Origin: an uncultured Alphaproteobacteria bacterium
GTDB taxonomy: Bacteria > Pseudomonadota > Alphaproteobacteria > UBA11222
Reading direction: 5' to 3'
Length of the DNA: 64,000 bases
Assembly (NCBI GenBank): GCA_947258435.1
Contig: CAMYID010000008.1
Location: forward strand, 1-64,000
Part shown: positions 1 through 7,509 of the stretch, piece by piece
Layout: the number at the start of each line of letters is the position of its first letter
Position numbering within the stretch: position 1 is the first letter of the stretch
The notes under the pieces: generated by a model
What the model saw: the letters and a program-made list of their open reading frames with translations, nothing else
What the model was told of the DNA's origin: nothing
Databases searched by the model: none
Program-made: the position numbers and the translations under genes

Positions 1-124
1 CACCCCCGGTCTCCGCGAGAGTCTTCGTAATCGCTGCTGTCAGCGATGTCTTACCGTGATCAACGTGACCAATCGTCCCGATGTTGCAATGCGGCTTAGT
101 CCGCTCAAACTTTTCCTTCGACAT
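1..124 (-). CDS. tuf: Elongation factor Tu, N-terminal fragment (gene runs off the left edge)
   Basis: EF-Tu is the GTPase that carries aminoacyl-tRNA to the ribosome. Only the first 41 codons are in view. They read [20 protein letters not shown] followed by [20 protein letters not shown], which contains the GHVDHGKT P-loop (G1) of translational GTPases. The start is the ATG whose complement lies at 122-124. tRNA-Gly and tRNA-Tyr lie just upstream on the same strand, which is the usual bacterial order in front of a tuf copy. The rest of the gene is outside the window, so its integrity cannot be judged. Confidence 0.96.
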   Translation of the reverse strand, partial: MSKEKFERTKPHCNIGTIGHVDHGKTSLTAAITKTLAETGG

Positions 125-343
125 CGTCTCTCGCTTCCTCGACAAGCTTTGCCCAGATAGTTATGGGCCTTCATTGACCACCCGCTTCCGGGTACGACTA
201 AATTTGCTGCCAAAATCGGCAAAATCACCTTAAAAGCAAGTGGTTTTACACACTCGCCACATCACATCATGACCCTTCAAGCGCCCGGATCACCCTTTGA
301 GCGCCCGACCCGCAACCAGAAAATCGAACCGGTTTCCAAATAC

Positions 344-417
344 TGGAGCGGGCGAAGGGAATCGAACCCTCATCTTCAGCTTGGAAGGCTGTTGCTCTAC
401 CATTGAGCTACGCCCGC
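344..417 (-). tRNA. tRNA-Gly (anticodon TCC)
   Basis: Read on the minus strand, the gene starts GCGGGCG and ends CGCCCGC, discriminator T, then an encoded CCA. The seven-base acceptor stem pairs, the T-loop is TTCGATT, and the anticodon loop CTTCCAA gives anticodon TCC. The length is 74 nt including CCA. It lies between tRNA-Tyr and tuf on the same strand and is probably co-transcribed with them. Confidence 0.96.
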
Positions 418-555
418 CCGGAGGCAAATGATCCGGCAGCCCGCCGTTCCCGGCATTCGCGCCGCCTTTTTGCCGATCCAATCCCTTCGAAAACCGTAAT
501 TTCCTAGCCTGCCAAATCACTTGTCGCCATATCAGCCCACGGCTGCCGCACAGGA

Positions 556-640
556 TGGTGGAGGGGGTTGGATTCGAACCAACGTAGGCATAGCCAACGG
601 GTTTACAGCCCGTCCCCTTTAACCGCTCGGGCACCCCTCC
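556..640 (-). tRNA. tRNA-Tyr (anticodon GTA)
   Basis: On the minus strand this is an 85-nt class II tRNA. The acceptor GGAGGGG pairs with CCCCTCC, the anticodon loop is CTGTAAA with anticodon GTA, there is a long variable arm, the T-loop is TTCGAAT, and CCA is encoded. The first gene of the Tyr-Gly-tuf transcript, it is divergent from rlmB. Confidence 0.96.
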
Positions 641-914
641 ATCCGGGGCAATTGCACTGCTCCCGCAGCACATACCGCAAGGTCACCCGCCGATTTGCAT
701 CGCACAGGCACCAATATAGCAAACACAAACAAAGGCGCGGAGCAAAGCACAGGCCTGCCACGCGCCATGTCTGGGGCAGTCCGAATACGTGCTAACACCT
801 GTCAATGTCAACCCATTTCCGGTGTCATATAGCGGATAAAATATCCGATCCGGCAGCGGCATATGGAAACCGGCACAGATTGCGTCATCTGCAAAGCCAC
901 CATATAAAATATCC

Positions 915-1709
915 ATGGTCAGACGCAAGCGCCCCCCCACCCCATCCAGGGTCTCATCCAGCCTGGCAAAGCCAGATAATCATCAGAACAGGCTCTGGTT
1001 ATACGGGCTGCATCCTGTCGCCGCCGCGCTGCACAATCCCGCGCGGCGCAAATGGCGGCTTGTTGCAACCGAAAATGGCGCACACCAACTGAGCGAAGCA
1101 ATCGCGAAAGCCGGCCTTGGCCCGGAAATCGCGAAACCTGACGCAATCGCGCGTCTGTTGCCCGCAAATGCGGTGCATCAGGGAGTCGCGCTTGCCGTCA
1201 CCCCCTTGCCCGATATTGATCTGCAAACGCTTGTGGCCGGCAAACAGCCTGAAGCGCGACAGATTCTCTGTATCCTCGATCAGGTGACGGATCCGCATAA
1301 TGTGGGGGCCGTGCTGCGCTCCTGCGCGGCGTTTGGCGCGGCGGCGCTGATCGTTACCGGCCGCAACGCGGCGGGCGAAACGGCCGTGCTTGCCAAATCC
1401 GCATCCGGTGCGCTTGAACATGTGCCCATGATCAGGGTCACGAACCTTGCGCGGACCCTGGATCAGCTTGCAACGCTCGGTTTCTGGCGTATCGGCCTTG
1501 ATTCTGCCGCACAAACGCCGATTGCCAACGCCCCCCTTGACGGGAAAATCGCCCTGGTCCTGGGGGCGGAGGGCAGCGGCATCCGCACGCTTACACAGAA
1601 AAAATGCGACCATCTTGTCCGCCTGCCCACAGATGCCGGCTTTCCTAGCCTGAATGTATCCAACGCGGCGGCAATTGCCCTTTACGCGGCAGCTACCGCG
1701 AAAAGATAA
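915..1709 (+). CDS. rlmB: SpoU-family 23S rRNA (guanosine-2'-O)-methyltransferase, RlmB-like
   Basis: This is a SPOUT-fold RNA ribose methyltransferase that transfers a methyl group from S-adenosylmethionine to a 2'-OH, for RlmB at G2251 in the peptidyl-transferase region. The 264-residue protein has the SpoU_sub_bind domain at about residues 27-105 (it starts WLYGLHPVAAAL). All three SPOUT motifs follow: LDQVTDPHNVGAVLRS (from 121), VLGAEGSGIR (215-224) and LNVSNAAAIALY (246-257). The first 25 residues are basic and not part of the domain, so a later start is possible but no other ATG fits better. Divergence from the tRNA-Tyr/Gly/tuf block is a common arrangement. The exact target (RlmB or a paralogue) is inferred from length and motifs. 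Confidence 0.9.
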   Translation: MVRRKRPPTPSRVSSSLAKPDNHQNRLWLYGLHPVAAALHNPARRKWRLVATENGAHQLSEAIAKAGLGPEIAKPDAIARLLPANAVHQGVALAVTPLPDIDLQTLVAGKQPEARQILCILDQVTDPHNVGAVLRSCAAFGAAALIVTGRNAAGETAVLAKSASGALEHVPMIRVTNLARTLDQLATLGFWRIGLDSAAQTPIANAPLDGKIALVLGAEGSGIRTLTQKKCDHLVRLPTDAGFPSLNVSNAAAIALYAAATAKR

Positions 1710-1820
1710 ACCGCAGCAAGGCGGAAGGAAGCTGGAAACAGCATGCCAAGCTATCCTACTATCGACCGATAGGATCACACCCGCCAGTCACAGCGGCAAA
1801 CACAGCTACAGGGATCGCAG

Positions 1821-2420
1821 ATGGGCAACAGCGCAATTGAACGGCTACTGACGCGGCGGTCGGTGCTTGCACGCAACATGACCGAGCCTGGCCCTGACCC
1901 CGAACAGACCGCACAGATTCTCACCGCAGCCGCCCGGGTGCCCGATCACGGCAAAATCGCACCCTGGCGTTTTATCCTGTTGCGCAATGATGGACGTCAG
2001 AAGCTTGGTGCGGTGTTGCGCGACGCCTATCGCGATATCGAGGCCGAGGCCAGCGAGGCGAAGCTGGACCTGGAAAGCGGGAAATTCACCCGCGCCCCGC
2101 TTGTTATTGTGGTGGTCTCAAGCCCGCTTTCTTCCCATAAAGTCCCGGTCTGGGAACAGCAGCTATCGTGCGGTGCGGTTTGCCAGAACATCCTGCATGC
2201 GGCCGATGCGCTGGGGTTTGCGGGGCAGTGGATTACTGAATGGTGCGCCTATCATCCGAAAGTGCGCGACGCGCTGGGGATCACGGCGGAAGAGCAGATC
2301 GCCGGTTTCATCTATATCGGCACAGCAATCGAACCCCCCAAGGAACGCCCCCGCCCCGAATTGCAGGACATTGTCACCGACTGGCAGGGAGTCACCGACT
2401 GGCAGGGGCCCTTGTCCTGA
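1821..2420 (+). CDS. Nitroreductase family protein (YdjA-like)
   Basis: This is a 199-residue FMN-dependent NAD(P)H oxidoreductase of the nitroreductase superfamily, expected to be a cytoplasmic homodimer; its substrate is unknown. The N-terminal FMN phosphate-binding RRS motif is at residues 12-14 (LTRRSV), followed by AARVPDHGKIAPWRF, typical of the short YdjA-type members. GAVCQNILHAADALG is the family helix. It ends one base before mazG starts, so the two are probably translated from one message. The last codons contain an 18-bp near-perfect tandem duplication that encodes VTDWQG twice. Confidence 0.87.
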   Translation: MGNSAIERLLTRRSVLARNMTEPGPDPEQTAQILTAAARVPDHGKIAPWRFILLRNDGRQKLGAVLRDAYRDIEAEASEAKLDLESGKFTRAPLVIVVVSSPLSSHKVPVWEQQLSCGAVCQNILHAADALGFAGQWITEWCAYHPKVRDALGITAEEQIAGFIYIGTAIEPPKERPRPELQDIVTDWQGVTDWQGPLS

Positions 2421-2421
2421 C

Positions 2422-3297
2422 ATGTCTGCCGCCAGGCGCCCCGCCAGGAAACAGGATATCCAAGATCTGCTGCGCATAATGGCGCGGCTGCGCGGGCCGG
2501 ATGGCTGCCCCTGGGATAAATCGCAGAACTTTGCATCCATCGCCCCTTACACGATTGAGGAGGCCTATGAGGTTGCCGATGCAATCGCGACAGGCGACAT
2601 GGCGGCCCTGAAAGACGAGCTTGGCGATCTGTTGCTACAGGTCGTCTACCATGCGCAGATGGCCGATGAGATAGGTGCCTTCGGATTTGCCGATGTGGTC
2701 AGCGCAATCTGCGACAAGATGATCCGCCGGCACCCGCATGTCTTCGGACCAGACCCGCAGAAAGATGGCAATGTGCCAACAGCCGCCGCTGCCGACCATG
2801 GCGCAAATTGGGAAGCAATCAAGGCGGCTGAACGCAATGCGGCGCATGATCATGCGACACCTGCGGGAACACTGGATGCGATTCCGCAGGCATTGCCCGC
2901 ACTGATGCGGGCGGAAAAACTGCAAAAGCGGGCGGCGCGCGTCGGTTTTGACTGGCAATCCGTCACACCGGTGCTGGAAAAGATTCACGAAGAAACCGGG
3001 GAACTTGAGGCGGCAATCGCGCACGCCGCGAAAACCCGGAATACCGCGCGCGCCACCCAAACCGACGCCATCGCGGAGGAGGTGGGCGATCTCTTGTTTA
3101 GCGTGGTGAATGCGGCACGGCATCTCAAGATCGATCCGGAACAGGCGGCCCGCAATGCCAACCGGAAATTCGAGATGCGTTTTCGCTATATCGAAGCCGC
3201 TTTGCGCGACGCCGACCGGTCAGTGGACGAGGCCAGCCTTGAGGAGATGGAGGCACTGTGGCAGCAAGCCAAGGCAGCCCTTGACCCCGCACGCTGA
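2422..3297 (+). CDS. mazG: Nucleoside triphosphate pyrophosphohydrolase MazG
   Basis: MazG hydrolyses NTPs and dNTPs to the monophosphate and PPi, a house-cleaning role and in some bacteria a way to lower (p)ppGpp. At 291 residues this is the two-domain form. The N-terminal MazG fold has LRGPDGCPWDKSQ, the EEAYEV helix and DELGDLLLQVVYHA, the EExxE/ExxD magnesium-binding pattern. The C-terminal fold repeats it with EETGELE and EEVGDLLFSVVNAAR. The ATG at 2422 is one base after the nitroreductase stop. The reading frame stays open far upstream, but that overlaps the nitroreductase gene and is not used. Confidence 0.93.
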   Translation: MSAARRPARKQDIQDLLRIMARLRGPDGCPWDKSQNFASIAPYTIEEAYEVADAIATGDMAALKDELGDLLLQVVYHAQMADEIGAFGFADVVSAICDKMIRRHPHVFGPDPQKDGNVPTAAAADHGANWEAIKAAERNAAHDHATPAGTLDAIPQALPALMRAEKLQKRAARVGFDWQSVTPVLEKIHEETGELEAAIAHAAKTRNTARATQTDAIAEEVGDLLFSVVNAARHLKIDPEQAARNANRKFEMRFRYIEAALRDADRSVDEASLEEMEALWQQAKAALDPAR

Positions 3298-3430
3298 TTT
3301 CACGGCCGCACCATACCGGATATCCACACTGAATAGCGGGTATCCGCACTGATCTGGCCGCGCCCCGCAAATTCACGATCCGGACGGTGCGGCTGCCCGG
3401 CCGACACTAGGCGGCTGTCAATGCAGAAGC

Positions 3431-3931
3431 CTAGCCGCCATAGAATACCTTTTCGCCAAGGTCCTTCAATTCCAGAATGGCCTCATCGGGGCGGCCTTCG
3501 GGCTCCCGCGCAATATTTGCCGCGGTGACCTGCCCGACCACGATATGGTGATCGCCCTGTTCGACAATTTCGGTCACCTTGCATTCAACCGACGCAATCG
3601 CATTTCTCAGGATGGGCGCACCGTTTCCGCCTGCTGTAAACGGCTCCCCACTGATTTTTTCGCCATCGAGTTCCGCGGGTTTGAAGAATGTGAAACCAAC
3701 CCCCTGCTGCCCCTTGCCCAGCATGTTGAGGGCAAATGATCCGGTTTCCCTGATCAGCCCATAGGCACCTGAATCGGTCTTTACCCCCACCGCCACAAGC
3801 GGTGGCTCAAACGCGGTCTGCGTTACCCAGTTGACCGTCGCAGCCGCGATATTGTCCCCCGATTTCGCCGTCAGGATGTAGATACCGTAAGGTATCATCC
3901 GAAGCGCCGTCTTCTTTGCCGCATCATCCAT
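3431..3931 (-). CDS. Flavin reductase-like domain protein
   Basis: This is a 166-residue FMN-binding split-barrel protein of the flavin reductase (HpaC/DIM6-NTAB) family. Members reduce FMN with NAD(P)H, often for a partner monooxygenase. Family features are the N-terminal IPYGIYILTAKSGD strand, AATVNWVTQTAFEPPLVAVGV, and GSFALNMLGKGQQ. The start at 3931 has an AGGGAG Shine-Dalgarno sequence 9 nt upstream. The luciferase-like monooxygenase at 27,818 is not adjacent, so a partnership would be guesswork. It converges on mazG across a 133-bp gap. Confidence 0.88.
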   Translation of the reverse strand: MDDAAKKTALRMIPYGIYILTAKSGDNIAAATVNWVTQTAFEPPLVAVGVKTDSGAYGLIRETGSFALNMLGKGQQGVGFTFFKPAELDGEKISGEPFTAGGNGAPILRNAIASVECKVTEIVEQGDHHIVVGQVTAANIAREPEGRPDEAILELKDLGEKVFYGG

Positions 3932-4153
3932 CGTTTCATTCTCCCTGCATAAGCTGCTTGCAAGTTTGCGCGCGGCACCGCCGGTTCACGCTGCTGCGCA
4001 CCGCGTCACATCTGTCACCCGCCAGGAGGTAACAGTTATCTTTATCGGTCGAGGTTTCAACGAACGGCCTTGGCTGTCAATTGCCGTCATGGCAATTTCC
4101 ATGGGACAGAAAGACGCAGCGCAATGGCCTTGGCCAGTCAGGCGCGCGGACGG

Positions 4154-7100
4154 TCAGGGCGCGGGGGCGGCACCAGGTGCCAGGGCTTCGGGAATGGCGG
4201 GCGATTCCTGAACCTCGGGTTGCGCGGTGCCCGACGTCGCATCGCCGATATCGAAGATCCGGCGCAGGAAACCCGGCGTCAGCGCCGACAGCGGATTGAC
4301 GCCGATCTTTGGATTTTCGGACGGGCCGCTCAGGGTATAGTTGATTGCAAATACCCCTTCATTCTTGCCGCCGGTCAGCACCTGTCCCAGAATCGGCAGT
4401 TTTCCGAACACACTGTTCAATGTGTAGGCGGGGATAACGGTTCCCTTCATGTTGAACTGGTCTTCCGCCGGGTCATAGGTCCCGTTCGCAGTAATCCCCA
4501 GTGCCGAACCCGATGCATAGGCATCGCTAAAGGTGATCATGGCATCGCGATAGGAAAACGGGACAACCACACGCTCAAAGGCGACACCGCTGCCCGTCAG
4601 CAGGTCACGGATACCGGTCAGCGAGCCGACCGTCAGAATACGGGCCAGCACCGGGGTGTTTCGGACTTTAATAGCCTTGATACTGAGCCGCCCGTCCATT
4701 GGCGGGTTGCCGGACTTTTCACGCGGTGCCTTATCGCGAAACACCGCATCGAGAACCAGACTGCCCCCCACCCCGTCACGCAGCAGATCCAGCGCTTTCA
4801 GGCCAAGGCCTGCATCCTGGGCTTCCAGCGTCAGATGCCGTTCCCCATCGACGGGTATCAAATTCACCGCCAGCGGCACATCGGGCCGGAAAACCCCCTT
4901 TGCCGCCAGCTTCTGAAATGTCCTGCCATCATATGCGCCGGTCGCTGACACATCCTTCAGCCTGACCCCTTGACCGATATGCAATTGCCCGATTTCGGCA
5001 TCAAGTCTGTAAGGCAGGGTTTCAGTTTCCGGCACCGTGTCATCGGATTTCAGCAGTTCCGCAAGCGGACCGGAAATATCAGCCGTCTCGCCGCGCGCGG
5101 TAATCTCGTAATGCCCGTCCGGGGCAAGCAGGGCGCGCCCGGACAAATTGTTTTCAGAGCCTAATTGCAGGCGGTCCAGCACAATCGCGGCAGGCGGACC
5201 GGCGGCGGAGAACACCATGCTCCCGGCGATGTCGATCCCATCCCCGGTCAGTGTCAAACCGCTCAGCCGTGCCGCATTCCCCCTGTCATCCCCCTTGTCA
5301 TCGGGCAGCGAAAATCCGAATGTCACTTCCGCCGCCTCACCGGCTGGCTTCCGCCAGCTGAGAGGATCGGCAATCAACCGGGTATCGGTCAGATTTCCCT
5401 GCAGCTTGCCACGAACGATTTTCGTCCCATTGCCCCACATCTGTATCGCAAGATCCGCTGGCCCCGCGACCAGACCAACAGTCGGAAAGCCCAGCGCCGC
5501 CAATTGCGCCTCATCGGCACGGGTGGTTACATCGAATTCACTCGACAAGGTGCCAGGCTGTGCATTGAAAGCCTGACGCCAGCGAATATCGGCAGCCACG
5601 TCCTGAAACCGTGCTTTACCATTCGCTTCCAGACCGTTCCGGTTGACCTGCAGCAGGAACTCGCCCTCCTCCAGCGCCACCCCGTTCAACATTTCAGGGA
5701 TACTGATATCCTGCAGATTAGTCGCAGCAGCAAAATTGATATCGTCAAGACGGGTCTGCTTGGCCAGCAGCAAATCAAAACGCAGCCTTGTCGCGGCAAC
5801 TCCGCCAATCCTGTCGGGATCGATCCCGAATTTCGTCGGATATTGCATCGGCTCATAATCGATCAGCCGCAATGTGTCTGCCGCTGAGCCACGCAGCACA
5901 AGCCCCACTGAGGCGGGCTTGTCGGGCAGGTGCAGATCGGTGATCTCCACAATGCCCTCTGAAACCGACAGCCGGTCGAGCACGGTGGCCTCTTCCACAC
6001 GCACGGTGAAATTCCGGCCTGTCATGACGCCCTCGCCGCGCGCGGCCCGCAAGGGCGGCATGGGGCGCATATAATGCGAGGTGACATCGTGGAATTTCAG
6101 CTCCAGACGGATCGCATCATCTGGCAAAGGGCCGACGCCGATCACACCTGCTGGGATATCAGCCTCGATTTCCGCGCGGTCGATTGTCCCCTCCGCCATA
6201 TTATCAAGAAACCAGCGACGGGAACCGCTTGCAAGCTGTTCGGGCCAAAGCCGCTTGAAACGTTCCGTCGGCAGGTCGGTCACATTTCCCGAAACCCGCA
6301 GAGCAGGGCTGTTCCCCGACAACTCCATCTGCGCGGTTGATCGCAGCCGCCAATCCTCGTGCCGTAGGGAAAAACTGTGAACGGACAAAATTTTGGCAAC
6401 TGTATCGTAGGTCAGATCCGCTGATGTCCGATCAAGCGGCACGACGCCGCCCTCGACCTCCGGAGACAGAAAGCGGCCCGGTCCGCCGACAATTTTCGCA
6501 CGCACCGACTGCAAAGCGCCGGTCTGCCCCAGCACCAGCCCCACCGTACCGCTGACCGGCAGGCGAAACCTGCTCAGAAACTTCAGGCGGTCATTTTCCT
6601 GCGCCAGATGATGCGGCTCAACATCCGCGAATGCGATATCGACCCGGGTTTCGCGCAGCATCGGATCAAAGCGCCCGCTTAGCCCCAATGCCCAGACCTG
6701 ATCGTCTATTTCGATATTGGTGCCACCTTCCCCAAGGATCCCGCCATTCGCCGCCCGCTCGAATTCAAACCCTGTCTGCCGGGCGCGCCAGACGGTTCCA
6801 AGCCGCGCATCACGGTAAACCACCTGTGCATTGCGGATGGCGAAACTTTGCAGCAAGGCGCCACCGCTATCGGGTGATGAGGACAGGGCGGCGAAGACAC
6901 GATTTGTCAGTTCCGAGAACCGGTTGGACGTTGCTGCCGCCTGCGCGCCGGATTCAGGCACTGCGATCCCCAAGCCGAAACGACCATCCTCACTGCGAAT
7001 AAGCGTGATCCACGGCCCCTGCAGGACAATCCGCAACGGAACAAGCTTCCCCGTAAGCAGCCCGCGCGCACTCAGACCCAGATCAAGCCGGGGCACGCGC

Positions 7101-7375
7101 GCGACCAGGTTATCCGCCTCGTCGCGCACACTGACGCCGGTTACGGTAATCTCAAGTGCGGGACGAAGGTCGCGCCAGTCAAGCATGGTTTCATCAAACG
7201 ACCAGCGATAGCCCGGCACGGCCTCGCTCAAAAATGCGGCGAGATAGCCATCGAGAAATTTCAGCGAAACCGGACCGCTCGCCAAATGCCAGACAAGCAA
7301 TGTCAGCACGATGGTGAGGATCGCGACCAAAGCCGCCAGCATGCGGCCAAGCAGATGGGTTGAACGTTTCAGCAC
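4154..7375 (-). CDS. AsmA-like/DUF3971 large inner-membrane-anchored envelope protein
   Basis: A 1,073-residue protein with one N-terminal transmembrane anchor (about residues 10-30, LAALVAILTIVLTLLVWHLA) and a very long periplasmic beta-rich body. The N-terminal DUF3971-like part and the C-terminal AsmA_2-like region (VSATGAYDGRTFQ, then LTGSGVAFERVVVPFSYRDA and LGITANGTYDPAEDQFNMKG) place it with YhdP/AsmA-type proteins. These are now viewed as bridge-like lipid carriers between inner and outer membrane. The start is a GTG at 7375 (VLKRSTHLLGRM). It is divergent from glnE, 134 bp apart. The family is clear; the cargo lipid cannot be told. Confidence 0.85.
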   Translation of the reverse strand: MLKRSTHLLGRMLAALVAILTIVLTLLVWHLASGPVSLKFLDGYLAAFLSEAVPGYRWSFDETMLDWRDLRPALEITVTGVSVRDEADNLVARVPRLDLGLSARGLLTGKLVPLRIVLQGPWITLIRSEDGRFGLGIAVPESGAQAAATSNRFSELTNRVFAALSSSPDSGGALLQSFAIRNAQVVYRDARLGTVWRARQTGFEFERAANGGILGEGGTNIEIDDQVWALGLSGRFDPMLRETRVDIAFADVEPHHLAQENDRLKFLSRFRLPVSGTVGLVLGQTGALQSVRAKIVGGPGRFLSPEVEGGVVPLDRTSADLTYDTVAKILSVHSFSLRHEDWRLRSTAQMELSGNSPALRVSGNVTDLPTERFKRLWPEQLASGSRRWFLDNMAEGTIDRAEIEADIPAGVIGVGPLPDDAIRLELKFHDVTSHYMRPMPPLRAARGEGVMTGRNFTVRVEEATVLDRLSVSEGIVEITDLHLPDKPASVGLVLRGSAADTLRLIDYEPMQYPTKFGIDPDRIGGVAATRLRFDLLLAKQTRLDDINFAAATNLQDISIPEMLNGVALEEGEFLLQVNRNGLEANGKARFQDVAADIRWRQAFNAQPGTLSSEFDVTTRADEAQLAALGFPTVGLVAGPADLAIQMWGNGTKIVRGKLQGNLTDTRLIADPLSWRKPAGEAAEVTFGFSLPDDKGDDRGNAARLSGLTLTGDGIDIAGSMVFSAAGPPAAIVLDRLQLGSENNLSGRALLAPDGHYEITARGETADISGPLAELLKSDDTVPETETLPYRLDAEIGQLHIGQGVRLKDVSATGAYDGRTFQKLAAKGVFRPDVPLAVNLIPVDGERHLTLEAQDAGLGLKALDLLRDGVGGSLVLDAVFRDKAPREKSGNPPMDGRLSIKAIKVRNTPVLARILTVGSLTGIRDLLTGSGVAFERVVVPFSYRDAMITFSDAYASGSALGITANGTYDPAEDQFNMKGTVIPAYTLNSVFGKLPILGQVLTGGKNEGVFAINYTLSGPSENPKIGVNPLSALTPGFLRRIFDIGDATSGTAQPEVQESPAIPEALAPGAAPAP

Positions 7376-7509
7376 GAAATGGCCCGCCGCCCCCGACCTG
7401 GGTTCATTGCTCGTTCAATATTCTGCACAGAAGATAGATCCTGCGGACAAAAGCGCCTTGATCGACTAGAGTTAGCACAGCAAACGAAAGCAAGACAGCG
7501 GCAGCATGC

